The notes below the pieces were generated by a model that worked only from the letters and a program-made list of their open reading frames with translations, had not been told where the DNA came from and did no database searches. Below are positions 15,944-24,493 of a stretch of 64,000 bases of DNA, piece after piece (the first letter of the stretch is position 1; the number at the start of each line of letters is the position of its first letter). The DNA comes from Paenibacillus_V sp046244365 (lineage in GTDB: Bacteria > Bacillota > Bacilli > Paenibacillales > NBRC-103111): positions 8,494,001 to 8,558,000 of the forward strand of contig NZ_CP176395.1 of NCBI RefSeq assembly GCF_046244365.1, given 5' to 3'. Made by a program: the position numbers and the translations under genes.

Positions 15944-17500
15944 ATGACCCAGATCGTATACCTGCCTCTTGACGAAAGACCTTGCAACTTGCAGTATCCG
16001 CAGCACTTGGCCGATATGACCGACCTTCAGCTGAGCGTTCCGGACACCGCCCTGCTTGGCGACAAAAAAAAGCCGGCTGACGTTCCCGCCCTGCATGCAT
16101 GGCTGCGGAACGCCGTAACCGGCGCGGATTATTTGATCGCTTCGATCGATATGCTGATCTACGGAGGGATCGTCCCTTCCCGCCTGCATGCCCTTACGTT
16201 CGAGGAATGCGTGGAGCGGCTCGATCTCCTTCGCGCGATCAAAGCGCAATACCCCGGCATCCGCATCCATGCGTTCAATCTCATCATGCGCGTGCCGAGC
16301 ATGAGCACGAGCGAGGAAGAACCGGATTATTACGCCGATTACGGCTCCGACATCTTTAAATACGGCTGGCTGACCGACAAGGCAGAGCGGGGGGAACTGG
16401 CCGGGGAAGATCAAGCCGAGCTGGACGCGCTTATCCGCCATATTCCGGAGGACGTCCTGAACGATTTCGTCAGCCGCCGCGCGGTGAATGCCAAAGTAAA
16501 CCGCTATGTCATCGCTCTGATGGAAGAAGGCGTGATCGATAACCTGATCATTCCGCTCGACGACAATTCGCAGTACGGCTTTTCCCCTAAAGAACAGCGC
16601 GCGCTGATCGTAAGCGTACAGGAAGCCAATCTGTTTGACCGGATCATGATTTACCCGGGAGCCGACGAAATCGGCTGCATCCTATTCACGAAAGTGTTCT
16701 GCGAGGTCAAACAATATATACCGGAAGTATTCGTCCGCTATTCGTCGACGACCGGCCCGCTCATGAAGCCTAAATACGAGGACCGCAGCCTGCAGGAAAG
16801 CATCAAGTCGCATTTGACTGCGGCAGGAGCTGTCATGGCCGACAATTCCGTCGAAACCGACGTCGTGCTGATGGTCAACGCCCCTCCCGCGGAGCAGCGG
16901 CTCATGTCCGAGCAAGGCCCGTTCGCCAATCGAAGCCGGGCTTACTTCTCGGAGATCCACTACCGGGAATTCAGCGAAGCGATCAAGCATTATTTGCGCA
17001 AGGGCAAGCTCGTGGGACTGGGCGACGTCGCCATCTGCAACGGCTCCGACGTCGTGCTGCTGAACCTGCTCGGCAAGCTCGGCTTGCTCGATCAATTGAC
17101 GGCTTACGCCGGCTGGAATACGTCGGGCAATACGCTGGGTACCGTCATTTCGCACTTGATCGTCGTTTCCTATTACGAGCGCCATGCCGAAGAAGCGGAC
17201 AAAGCCAAGGCTCATGCGGTAAGCCGGGCTTACTACTACAAACGCCTGATCGAGGACTGGGGCTACATGTCGATCATTCGCCAGGAAACGGTTCGCGAGG
17301 TGCTTCCGGCACTGGGCGCCAGCTACTACAACCTGTACCATGTCCGCGAAGAGCTTTACCGCATTTTGACCGACAAGCTGAACACCTTTGCCGCCGAGAA
17401 GATCGGCGCCGTGCGGGAAGGAACGCTTACGGTGGAGAACGTCTTCCTGCCGTGGAAGCGGATGTTCGAGGTCGGATTCGACGTCAAAATCGGGCAATAG
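15944..17500 (+). CDS. DUF4127 family protein
   Basis: A 518-residue soluble protein. It opens with the family signature IVYLPLDERPCNLQYPQHLA and continues with YLIASIDMLIYGGIVPSR near residue 65. DUF4127 has no established reaction; its members often lie beside sugar-type regulators or transporters. Conserved Asp, Arg and Asn residues in the N-terminal motifs suggest an enzyme. The start is ATG 15944, AAAGGAG at 8 nt. It follows the LacI-type gene on the same strand and is probably cotranscribed with it. No terminator is visible immediately after it; the next gene has its own promoter at 17538. Confidence 0.9.
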   Translation: MTQIVYLPLDERPCNLQYPQHLADMTDLQLSVPDTALLGDKKKPADVPALHAWLRNAVTGADYLIASIDMLIYGGIVPSRLHALTFEECVERLDLLRAIKAQYPGIRIHAFNLIMRVPSMSTSEEEPDYYADYGSDIFKYGWLTDKAERGELAGEDQAELDALIRHIPEDVLNDFVSRRAVNAKVNRYVIALMEEGVIDNLIIPLDDNSQYGFSPKEQRALIVSVQEANLFDRIMIYPGADEIGCILFTKVFCEVKQYIPEVFVRYSSTTGPLMKPKYEDRSLQESIKSHLTAAGAVMADNSVETDVVLMVNAPPAEQRLMSEQGPFANRSRAYFSEIHYREFSEAIKHYLRKGKLVGLGDVAICNGSDVVLLNLLGKLGLLDQLTAYAGWNTSGNTLGTVISHLIVVSYYERHAEEADKAKAHAVSRAYYYKRLIEDWGYMSIIRQETVREVLPALGASYYNLYHVREELYRILTDKLNTFAAEKIGAVREGTLTVENVFLPWKRMFEVGFDVKIGQ

Positions 17501-17537
17501 CAGCAGAAGCTATCCTCCCCTCTTCACGCTCTTGCCA

Positions 17538-17566
17538 TTTACAAGGAACGTACGTTCGCTTATAAT
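17538..17566 (+). promoter_or_regulatory. Promoter with palindrome in the spacer (GyrI-like gene)
   Basis: TTTACA (17538-17543), 17-nt spacer, TATAAT (17561-17566). GAACGTACGTTC, a perfect 12-bp palindrome at 17546-17557, fills the spacer and is a candidate repressor or activator site. Confidence 0.65.
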
Positions 17567-17601
17567 GGTGAAATAAGGAAATGATATGCGGAGGGATAGC
17601 C

Positions 17602-18102
17602 TTGGAGCCGATCAAGCCTATATTCATGAAGAAAGATGCTTTCTTGCTAGTGGGCGTGGACAAGTACACCGATACCGGGTTTGCAGCCATCGAGGAGGCA
17701 TGGATGGATTTCCAGGCCCGCGCCCAGGACATTCGCAACCGGGTAAACGAGCACGCCTGCTACGGATTCGAAGACTACACCCGCGGCTTCGCATGGCCGC
17801 AGGGCGCACCGCTCCCGCACTATCATTACATCGCGGCGGCCCAGGTCAGCAGTCTGGAGGACATCCCGGAAGGATTGTTCGGGCGCTCGGTTCCTGCAGC
17901 GACTTATGCCGTCTTTACCCGGCGCATGCCGCTCTCCGAATTGCACAAAGCGTTCCGGTACGTCTACGACGAGTGGCTCCCGCAATCGGGCTACGAGATC
18001 GATCCGGCTGTCGGCGCGGACTTCGAATACTATCCCGAGCCCGTTGCCGATCATGAGCATGCGCTTATCGAGATCTATTTGCCTATTGTTCCGAAAGCAT
18101 AA
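17602..18102 (+). CDS. GyrI-like / effector-binding domain protein
   Basis: A 166-residue protein that looks like a stand-alone small-molecule-binding (GyrI-like, AraC effector-binding) domain: the pattern FGRSVPAATYAVFTRRMPLS, then the helical HKAFRYVYDEWLPQSGYE and the final acidic strand ALIEIYLPIV. There is no DNA-binding head. Such proteins bind drugs or act as gyrase-inhibitor relatives; the ligand here is unknown. The start is TTG 17602, 7 nt after GGAGG; the frame also opens at ATG 17581, upstream of that site. It is monocistronic, with a promoter whose spacer contains a palindrome. Confidence 0.75.
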   Translation: MEPIKPIFMKKDAFLLVGVDKYTDTGFAAIEEAWMDFQARAQDIRNRVNEHACYGFEDYTRGFAWPQGAPLPHYHYIAAAQVSSLEDIPEGLFGRSVPAATYAVFTRRMPLSELHKAFRYVYDEWLPQSGYEIDPAVGADFEYYPEPVADHEHALIEIYLPIVPKA

Positions 18103-18125
18103 AGAAACCTATTCCTACAAATGCA

Positions 18126-18158
18126 AAAGCGGCAATCTCACGATGAGAATGCCGCTTT
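18126..18158. terminator. Terminator between GyrI-like and hydrolase genes
   Basis: AAAGCGGCA and TGCCGCTTT with inner TCTC/GAGA pairing and a short loop. It suits convergent genes on both sides. Confidence 0.85.
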
Positions 18159-18246
18159 CTTCGCGTTTACTTGCGAGCTAAAAAGGCTTTGTTCCCGGTA
18201 CTTTACGTGTTCCAGGGAGCCTTCAACCCAACTGGCCGCTCAACGC

Positions 18247-19902
18247 TTAATTTCGATAGCCGCCGTTTACCCACTTAGCCAGATCCGTAACGATTTCCTT
18301 AGAAACGTTGGCGCTCTGCCCATATTCGGCGCCGACCGACACCCCGTCGTATTCCGTCAGCAGATGGTTCACCTTCGGATACGATTTCAGTTGAACGTCT
18401 TTACGGCCTTGCAGCGCCTGCTTCCAGCCGTCGAACTGCTTCATCGATACCTGCCAATCGTTCTCTCCTTGCGCAATGAACAGCGGACGGCTTTGGCTCT
18501 TTGCCGATTCGGCAGGCGAGTAGCCTTTTTGCTCGAACCACCAGTACGGCTGAGGTAGCGGAAACGCGGCCGGCATGCGTTCAACCGTGTTCTGCGGATC
18601 GTTAATCATCTGGGCGATCCCGGTCCAAAACGCGGCAGACTGTTCTACCTGCCCGGTAGGAAGACCCAGCTCTTTCATCCGCTTCACAAGCAGCTCCTGC
18701 TGATCGATGAGCGTATCCGAATAGCGCATGCTCGGGCCGGCCAATATGGCCGCTCCGGCAATGGTCCCCGCCGTATCGAGCTCGATCATTTTGGGAACCG
18801 CCATCCCGCCCTGGCTATGACCCGCAATAAATATTCGGGACGGATCGACTCCCTTCGTCCCCTTCAGCAACTTCACCGCCTTCAGGGCGTCGTCAACGGT
18901 TTCCCGCTGCAGCGTCGGCTTCGGATCGAGCGCGAACTTCAGGTTATGCTCTTTCGTTATTTTCTCGTAGCGCAGAACGGCAATGCCTTCGCCGGCTAAA
19001 CCGACCGCCAAGTCGCGGAAAGGCTTGGCCCCGCCTATGGATGAATCCCTGTCATGCGGACCCGACCCATGCACAAGCACGACAGCGGGAAAAGGACCTT
19101 CGCCGGCCGGCATCGTAAGCGTCCCCGGTAAAGCGAAAGGACCTTCGCCTACCGCCACCTCTTGCTCCCTATATTTCGCGGCATCGTCATACGACGGCTT
19201 CATGTAAGCGGACGGCGGCTGTGCAGGGGCAAAGCTGAAATCGTCGATAAGGCCCGTTTTATCAAAACGGATCGCTACCTCGACGGGGATGCTCGTTCCC
19301 TGATAGAGGAAAGTTACATTATGATGGACGCCGTTCCCTTCATAGGCAACTGAAAGGCGTTCGCCGAGCGGTCCCGCCTGCTGCTCCGCCGCTTTCCAAA
19401 TCTGCTCCAGCACCGGACCGGGTAAAGCCGCCTTCAGATTCGCCCCTAACGCCGAGTAGGCCTCGGTAAAGCTCCCGGCCGCAAGCTTTGCGATAAAAGT
19501 GGCTGCCTTAGCCACTGCCTCGCTATGAGCTCTTGTTTTCAGCGTATCGCCCCCTGCTCGTCCAGCCTGCAGCTGCTGAAGCAACGCGGCAGGAACGACC
19601 GTTTTCTCGTTCACGATTTCAATCGGCTCTCCCAACGAAATCCCCTTCCCGTTTAAGACCGCCTGTGCGCTTCCTATCGTTAAGACCAGCATACTATTTC
19701 CATACGTCGCAGTAACCGTTCCGGTTTGTCCGTCCCATTCCACAACCCCGCCCGCCTTCTCGACGGCATCGCGAATCGCGATTCGCTCCGAAACGGACAT
19801 TTCCGCTGCTGAAGCCAGGCTCGCACTCCCGCCTGCGTAAGGCATCGTCATAGCCGCCGTCAGCAATACGGCCATTGCGGTTTGCTTAGCTATTTTTTTC
19901 AT
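18247..19902 (-). CDS. Secreted alpha/beta hydrolase with N-terminal stalk (copper amine oxidase N-like) domain
   Basis: A 551-residue exported protein. A Sec signal peptide (KKIAKQTAMAVLLTAAMT, cleavage near ASA) is followed by a copper-amine-oxidase N-terminal-type (stalk) domain up to about residue 100, a DUF3887-like region to about 235, then an alpha/beta-hydrolase fold. VLVHGSGPHDRDSS is the oxyanion-hole region and GHSQGG the nucleophile elbow; the late Asp/His are probably in GENDWQVS and KVNHLL. The substrate is unknown; esterase or peptidase-type activity is likely. The start is ATG 19902 with AAAAGGAGTGG. It is monocistronic on the minus strand. Confidence 0.85.
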   Translation of the reverse strand: MKKIAKQTAMAVLLTAAMTMPYAGGSASLASAAEMSVSERIAIRDAVEKAGGVVEWDGQTGTVTATYGNSMLVLTIGSAQAVLNGKGISLGEPIEIVNEKTVVPAALLQQLQAGRAGGDTLKTRAHSEAVAKAATFIAKLAAGSFTEAYSALGANLKAALPGPVLEQIWKAAEQQAGPLGERLSVAYEGNGVHHNVTFLYQGTSIPVEVAIRFDKTGLIDDFSFAPAQPPSAYMKPSYDDAAKYREQEVAVGEGPFALPGTLTMPAGEGPFPAVVLVHGSGPHDRDSSIGGAKPFRDLAVGLAGEGIAVLRYEKITKEHNLKFALDPKPTLQRETVDDALKAVKLLKGTKGVDPSRIFIAGHSQGGMAVPKMIELDTAGTIAGAAILAGPSMRYSDTLIDQQELLVKRMKELGLPTGQVEQSAAFWTGIAQMINDPQNTVERMPAAFPLPQPYWWFEQKGYSPAESAKSQSRPLFIAQGENDWQVSMKQFDGWKQALQGRKDVQLKSYPKVNHLLTEYDGVSVGAEYGQSANVSKEIVTDLAKWVNGGYRN

Positions 19903-20091
19903 CCGCTTTCCACTCCTTTTGGTTATCTCGCGAATAATACGAATCAAGCGGCCAAATCGTTCGAAAACTTAAGAAATAAACATAAAACATTTTCCAGATT
20001 AGGCTCGTCTGTAACGAAGAGTTCTTGCCGCAGGCTCAAGAGAAGTACGCCAATAACGCAGCCAAGCTGCCCAAGAGAGGAGACGTACGGT

Positions 20092-20436
20092 ATGAACAAA
20101 ACCGTTAGCATGCTGATGCTGTGCGCCAATATCGGATTACTCGTGACCGGTCAAATTCTGTTTAAGTGGGGCTTGCAAAAAGCCGGCGGCTTCCAGTTGC
20201 AAAAAATCGCAACCTCGTTCCCGATTATAAGCGGACTGATTCTGTACGGAGTCGCTACGATCCTCTGGTTTGCCGTCCTGACCCGAATGCCGCTAAGCGT
20301 CGCATACCCGCTGCAAAGCACGGCTTACGTGCTCGGCATGCTCGCCGCATGGCTTGTCTTCCGGGAAGTCGTTACGCCGACGCAATGGGCGGGGATGGGC
20401 GTTATTCTGGTAGGCGTATATTTGATCGCGAAATAA
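20092..20436 (+). CDS. Small DMT/EamA-type membrane transporter (SMR-like)
   Basis: A 114-residue protein with four hydrophobic helices, the size of a small multidrug resistance subunit or ArnE/ArnF-like half transporter. GQILFKWGLQKAGG after helix 1 and PLSVAYPLQSTAYVLG before helix 3 are the DMT-family signature. It would work as a dimer in the membrane; the substrate is unknown. The start is ATG 20092 behind AGAGAGGAG, 10 nt upstream. No partner subunit is adjacent, which is unusual for ArnE/F-type pairs, so it is probably a homodimer. Confidence 0.8.
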   Translation: MNKTVSMLMLCANIGLLVTGQILFKWGLQKAGGFQLQKIATSFPIISGLILYGVATILWFAVLTRMPLSVAYPLQSTAYVLGMLAAWLVFREVVTPTQWAGMGVILVGVYLIAK

Positions 20437-20524
20437 AAAAGCGCCGAGGCGGATTTGCTCCTGCCTGACGCTTCTTGGTCATAAACCGCAAATGCCATTG
20501 CTTGCCACCCCTACGTTCCTGCGG

Positions 20525-20956
20525 CTAGTAGCTGATCAGCGCCGCCATCAGAAGGCCTGTCGCAATGCTCAGCCTGGACGTGAAAATGCCGACCGAAACG
20601 TTACCGGCCGGAATTTCCTTCACAACTTTAAACGGCGTAACAAGCTCGAACAAATAGAACACGATCACCTGAAATGCCGTGCCGAGCAGGCCCCAAATGA
20701 TCAGATCCACAATACCGAGCGAATGGTACACGGCCGAAGCGAGCACCAGCGCAAGCCCGATAATTTTACCGCCCAGATCGTTGGCCACCGCTTTGGCCGC
20801 CATCGCCTTCTGTTGATCCGCACCGTTCGCGCCTTCGCGGATGATTTGAAATTCCTTGTACGGGGTCGTCACCATAAACATAAAGAAGCCGAAGCCGAGC
20901 AGCGGCACCGTCACCCCCAAATAGGTAAGAAAGTTCAAAATGTTATCCCATTGCAT
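20525..20956 (-). CDS. DUF350 membrane protein (YjfL-like)
   Basis: A 143-residue protein with about four hydrophobic helices, two DUF350 units by pattern (LNFLTYLGVTVPLLGFGFFM first; GGKIIGLALVLASAVYHSLG second). The family has no proven role; E. coli YjfL belongs to it and lies with the ATP-grasp ligase gene yjfC. Here the same pair is formed with the GspS-like gene upstream (63 bases away). The start is ATG 20956 behind AGAGGAGG. It is the last gene of the four-gene minus-strand unit 23204-20525. Confidence 0.88.
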   Translation of the reverse strand: MQWDNILNFLTYLGVTVPLLGFGFFMFMVTTPYKEFQIIREGANGADQQKAMAAKAVANDLGGKIIGLALVLASAVYHSLGIVDLIIWGLLGTAFQVIVFYLFELVTPFKVVKEIPAGNVSVGIFTSRLSIATGLLMAALISY

Positions 20957-21019
20957 AGCCCTATATCCTCCTCTAATCGTTTTCCTATCCAGACGGCGAC
21001 GCGAAAAAGGATAGGCACG

Positions 21020-22258
21020 CTACCCTTCCACGGAAACCGGCACATAACATGACAAATTGCCTGTAATCGCGCCGCCGACGCGGGCGACCACGGCGGACGG
21101 CTTGCCGCCTATGAGAAACTGCCCCCATAGCAGCTTGCCTTCATACGGACCGGAAACCGTTTCCACGCGCAGCGTTTCCAGTTCGACCAGCTGCTGGTAC
21201 ACCATCGGCTGCTCCCAATAAAATTCTTCGCCGTCCCTGGCGATCGTCTCGCCATCCGGACCGAACAACGTCACGCCGCCGCCTTCGCGGCCCAAAATCG
21301 GTTTGCTTACATAAGCGGCTTTGCCTTCAAACCGGTTCTCCAAATAAGTAGGAAGCATGTATCGTTCGATTGCGCGATGCTCCGCCTCGGTGAAAAATTC
21401 CCGGTCCTCGTGCAGCGTCCAAATGAGCGCCTGCAGCGATTTCGTCTGCGCCAGAAAAGCCGACGGCGGATTGATCGTCGCCAGTCTCCCCCTCGCAATC
21501 AAATCGAGCGCGTGAGCCCCTGTCGGGTATCCGTCGGTATCCGCGTCCTCCGCAAGCTTCTCGATCGCATGCAGCCGGTACAGCACATCGATCGGCTCGT
21601 GACGGCCGTCCTCCATGAGCACATGAAGACGGTCCTCGAAGACGCGCAGCTCCGAAAGAGGCACGAACGAAGCCGGAAGGCCGTACCGCTCAAGCAAGTA
21701 ACGGGTCGTCGACGCATCCTCCTCGTGCCAGTCCAGCGCGCTGAACACGACGCGGTCGGTGGCGTATCCTTCCCTGCCGTAGGCGTCGACCGCTTCCCTC
21801 AGCGCTCTGCGCAAGTGATCGTCCATGCCTTCGTTCGGATCGCTGAGGCCGTAGTAGCGGCACACCTCGCCGTTCACATAGTAAGCTTCCACGATGCCGG
21901 TCGGCGTGTCGCTGTTGAATTCGAGCATTTTGACGCCATCCTTCGTGCACGCCAGATCGAACCTGCCGATCACCGTCGGCCATTCCGGCTGTACGGTCAG
22001 TCTGACCGCAGCGAGCGCCTGCTCCGGAACGCCAAGCCCCAGCAGCAGCTCGTCATCGGCCTGGCGAACGACCTCTACGGCGCGCTGAAATACCTCGCCC
22101 AGCCGCTCGGCCGCTTCGGACATCACCTTCAGCTTCCCTGCGGATACACGATGCACGTCGGCGAGCGCATACTCTTCGTCATACATATAATCCCATGTAA
22201 AAATGCCTTTGTCGCGAATGCCCTTATATAGCTGCGCACGCCGCTGCGTGTAATTCAT
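21020..22258 (-). CDS. Glutathionylspermidine-synthase-like ATP-grasp ligase (YjfC type)
   Basis: A 412-residue protein of the GspS ATP-grasp family without the CHAP amidase domain found in E. coli Gsp. MLEFNSDTPTGIVEAYYVNG near residue 113 and AAYVSKPILGREGGGVTLF near 312 are the substrate and ATP-grasp motifs. The family forms amide bonds between a peptide or glutathione-like acid and an amine; Gram-positive hosts generally lack glutathione, so another substrate is expected. The start is ATG 22258 with AAGGAGGG. It sits between the lipoprotein gene and DUF350 gene in one operon. Confidence 0.9.
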   Translation of the reverse strand: MNYTQRRAQLYKGIRDKGIFTWDYMYDEEYALADVHRVSAGKLKVMSEAAERLGEVFQRAVEVVRQADDELLLGLGVPEQALAAVRLTVQPEWPTVIGRFDLACTKDGVKMLEFNSDTPTGIVEAYYVNGEVCRYYGLSDPNEGMDDHLRRALREAVDAYGREGYATDRVVFSALDWHEEDASTTRYLLERYGLPASFVPLSELRVFEDRLHVLMEDGRHEPIDVLYRLHAIEKLAEDADTDGYPTGAHALDLIARGRLATINPPSAFLAQTKSLQALIWTLHEDREFFTEAEHRAIERYMLPTYLENRFEGKAAYVSKPILGREGGGVTLFGPDGETIARDGEEFYWEQPMVYQQLVELETLRVETVSGPYEGKLLWGQFLIGGKPSAVVARVGGAITGNLSCYVPVSVEG

Positions 22259-22306
22259 GCTTTCCCTCCTTCAACCGGTTTCCTGCCATAGAGCTTATTG
22301 CCTGCC

Positions 22307-22750
22307 TTAGCTGCTGCTAGAGCCGCTAGAGCTGCCTATGCCGCCCTTCGAACCGGATGAAACGCTGTTCGAGCTCCCGCCCTTCGTCGTGAAGCTGCCG
22401 GAACCCGGCGAGGTGGTCACCGAGCTGCCCGAACCCGAGGTCGAGCTGCCGCTCGAGCCCGTCCCGGTACCGCTGGACGTTACGCCGTTCCCGCCGACTA
22501 CCGTGCCCGAAGGCTTGCTGCCGCGGACATAATAGTAGCGGCCGCCGGATGAACCGGAGCTGCCTCCCGCATAGCTGCCGTCATCGTCGCAGTAACCGTC
22601 TTTATTGTCGTCGTAGCATCTGTTTTTGTTGTTCGTACAGCCTACGGAGCCGACCGTAAGCGCGGTCGTCAAGAACATCGCGGCCAGCAGCTTCGTTTTG
22701 TTCATCCCGGTTCCGGCTGCCGCCCGTTTCCCTTCATTACGCTCATCCAT
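22307..22750 (-). CDS. Ser/Gly-rich lipoprotein next to the ATP-grasp ligase
   Basis: A 147-residue secreted protein. A hydrophobic signal (LLAAMFLTTALTVGSVGC) ends in a lipobox-like SVGC, so the mature protein should be a lipid-anchored chain. It begins CTNNKNRCYDDNKDGYCDDD with three cysteines and acidic residues, then becomes a long Ser/Gly/Thr low-complexity tail. I recognise no enzyme motif; related tails occur beside GspS-like genes. The start is ATG 22750, which overlaps the stop of the preceding gene by a few bases (GGAGGTGGG upstream), indicating translational coupling; a start at the later ATG 22705 is possible. Confidence 0.75.
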   Translation of the reverse strand: MDERNEGKRAAAGTGMNKTKLLAAMFLTTALTVGSVGCTNNKNRCYDDNKDGYCDDDGSYAGGSSGSSGGRYYYVRGSKPSGTVVGGNGVTSSGTGTGSSGSSTSGSGSSVTTSPGSGSFTTKGGSSNSVSSGSKGGIGSSSGSSSS

Positions 22751-23204
22751 TCGCTCCCACCTCCCGCACATACACGGCATACCGCTTGCGGTCCTCGTCA
22801 ATTTCCGTAGACGATTTCTCCCATTCCTTCCCGTCCGCATAAACGTAGTGGCTGTTCAGCTGCAGCAGCGCCTCCCGTTCGTCTTCAAAATCGCGGATGT
22901 CCAATACGGGATAATGGATCGCCTCGTCCGTAAATTTGCGGATTTCCACGCGGACCCCGCGCCAATCCGGGCGCTGTACTTGAACGGCCTCGTAAGCGTG
23001 CTCCTCTTCCGCCTTTTTGACATAGATGACATACAACTCGCGTTTCTCCATCGAGCATGACGTTTTCTCGTATACCTGCTGCTCCTTCACGAAATAATCG
23101 CAAGAAAAGCGCAGCGCGATTTCGCCTAGACCGATACGGTCATATTCATACAACAAGGGAAATTGCTCACCCTCATCCAAAACCCGGTACTCCAAACGTG
23201 CCAT
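22743..23204 (-). CDS. Uncharacterised protein, first gene of the GspS-like operon
   Basis: A 153-residue acidic, soluble protein with no signal or membrane segment. It is beta-rich by pattern (MARLEYRVLDEGEQFPLLYE at the start) and has two scattered cysteines. I do not recognise a family. The start is ATG 23204 behind GGGAGGG. It overlaps the lipoprotein gene by 8 bases and is probably the first gene of the operon 23204-20525. Its role is likely linked to the amidoligase and DUF350 protein, on position only. Confidence 0.7.
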   Translation of the reverse strand: MARLEYRVLDEGEQFPLLYEYDRIGLGEIALRFSCDYFVKEQQVYEKTSCSMEKRELYVIYVKKAEEEHAYEAVQVQRPDWRGVRVEIRKFTDEAIHYPVLDIRDFEDEREALLQLNSHYVYADGKEWEKSSTEIDEDRKRYAVYVREVGANG

Positions 23205-23369
23205 AACGGCATTCCCTCCCGTGCATCAAGTATGACCTTTTATACGAACATGGCGTAAAGAAGTTCCTAATTCATCGAGGAAATTGTCGGAGGAGAGCGG
23301 TAATGGCTAGTGGATTTGCGCTATAATGGGTTTAACTGGGCTATATATTCGGTTTAAGGAGGCGTTCCG

Positions 23370-23840
23370 ATGAAATGCCGGATTCGCGAGATGAACGAAG
23401 CGGACGGCCTCGCCATTTGCGGCTGGCGTTACGAGCCGCCCTACGATATTTATGCGTGGGAGCCTTGGGAGATGATGGTCGCGGGAGGCAAAGAGTTCGC
23501 CGATCCGGAAATCCGGAAGGCGCAATATGCGTCTGTCGACGATGAGGGAGGAGAGCTGATCGGGTTTGCGCAGTTTTTCCCTCTAGTCGGCGTTACCCGG
23601 CTGGGATTGGGGCTGCGTCCCGACCGGTGCGGGCAAGGCCGCGGCTTGGCCTTCGTGCAAGAGATCGTCGCGGAAGCGAAAAGGCGGACGCCGGATCACG
23701 AGATCGATCTGGAAGTGCTGGTCTGGAACGACCGCGCGCGCAAGGTGTACGAGAAAGCCGGCTTCCGCATAACCGACACCTACGAACGCGGAACGCCGAC
23801 GGGCACGGCGGAGTTTCACTGCATGGTTTACGGCGCATAA
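23370..23840 (+). CDS. GNAT family N-acetyltransferase
   Basis: A 156-residue protein with the GNAT fold. ELIGFAQFFPLVGVTRLGLG runs into LRPDRCGQGRGLAFVQEIV, which contains the acetyl-CoA-binding Q/RxxGxG/A motif (GQGRGL). KVYEKAGFR near the C-terminus is the usual last motif of the family. The substrate cannot be told. The start is ATG 23370 with AAGGAGG at 8 nt. It stands alone, with no clear operon partner. Confidence 0.88.
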   Translation: MKCRIREMNEADGLAICGWRYEPPYDIYAWEPWEMMVAGGKEFADPEIRKAQYASVDDEGGELIGFAQFFPLVGVTRLGLGLRPDRCGQGRGLAFVQEIVAEAKRRTPDHEIDLEVLVWNDRARKVYEKAGFRITDTYERGTPTGTAEFHCMVYGA

Positions 23841-23860
23841 CAAGGAAGGCCGATCGAGCG

Positions 23861-24358
23861 TTATTTGGACGATTCCACACTGCCGCTTTTGGGCTTGAAC
23901 GGATTCCGCTTCCACTGTACAACAAGTTGAACGAACAGCCGCACGAAAATTTCTGCGCGCACGGCTATGGCCATGGTCAGCATCAGCCCGGACAAGGAGC
24001 CGAGTACGGAAAGCGGGACCGTCAGCACGTCGGCCGGATGAGCGAAAAAAGGCACGAAAGACACCGCCACGATCGGAGCCGCGTTAATGCGCAGCTTCTG
24101 AATGAAGATGACCGCCATAAGAGCCGTTATGAAAAAAGACAGCATGCCGGGGGACAGCGCATATAAGGCGTTCCCTATCGTAACGGCGACGACGGCGCCT
24201 GCGACGATTTTGACCATGTCCTTGAGCGGGCGGGAAAGAAACAAAAACCCGAACGCCCCGAGGGTCGGATAAAAAACCATGCGGAGCTCATCCATTTGAT
24301 GCGACAACCCGTACAGCAGAGCCAGATAGAGACATAAAACGATCGAGCGGACGACCAT
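23861..24358 (-). CDS. Small polytopic membrane protein (HPP/FUSC-like)
   Basis: A 165-residue protein with four or five hydrophobic segments and a basic C-terminus (WKRNPFKPKSGS). The motif FYPTLGAFGFLFLSRPLKDM near residue 29 recalls the start of HPP- or FUSC-like membrane domains. I am not certain of the family. The start is ATG 24358 with AAAAGGA some 11 nt upstream, so it may be weakly translated. It is convergent with the GNAT gene and shows no operon partner. Confidence 0.65.
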   Translation of the reverse strand: MVVRSIVLCLYLALLYGLSHQMDELRMVFYPTLGAFGFLFLSRPLKDMVKIVAGAVVAVTIGNALYALSPGMLSFFITALMAVIFIQKLRINAAPIVAVSFVPFFAHPADVLTVPLSVLGSLSGLMLTMAIAVRAEIFVRLFVQLVVQWKRNPFKPKSGSVESSK

Positions 24359-24493
24359 AGAGGCATGTTCCTTTTCATAGTCATAGGATGAATTCCGGAT
24401 AAACGGTTTTTATTTTACGCTTGAGCCTATTTGGAGTCAATGGTTTTTCTTGCATGTACGCGATAAATCGATGAAAGCAAAGGAGCGCATACC

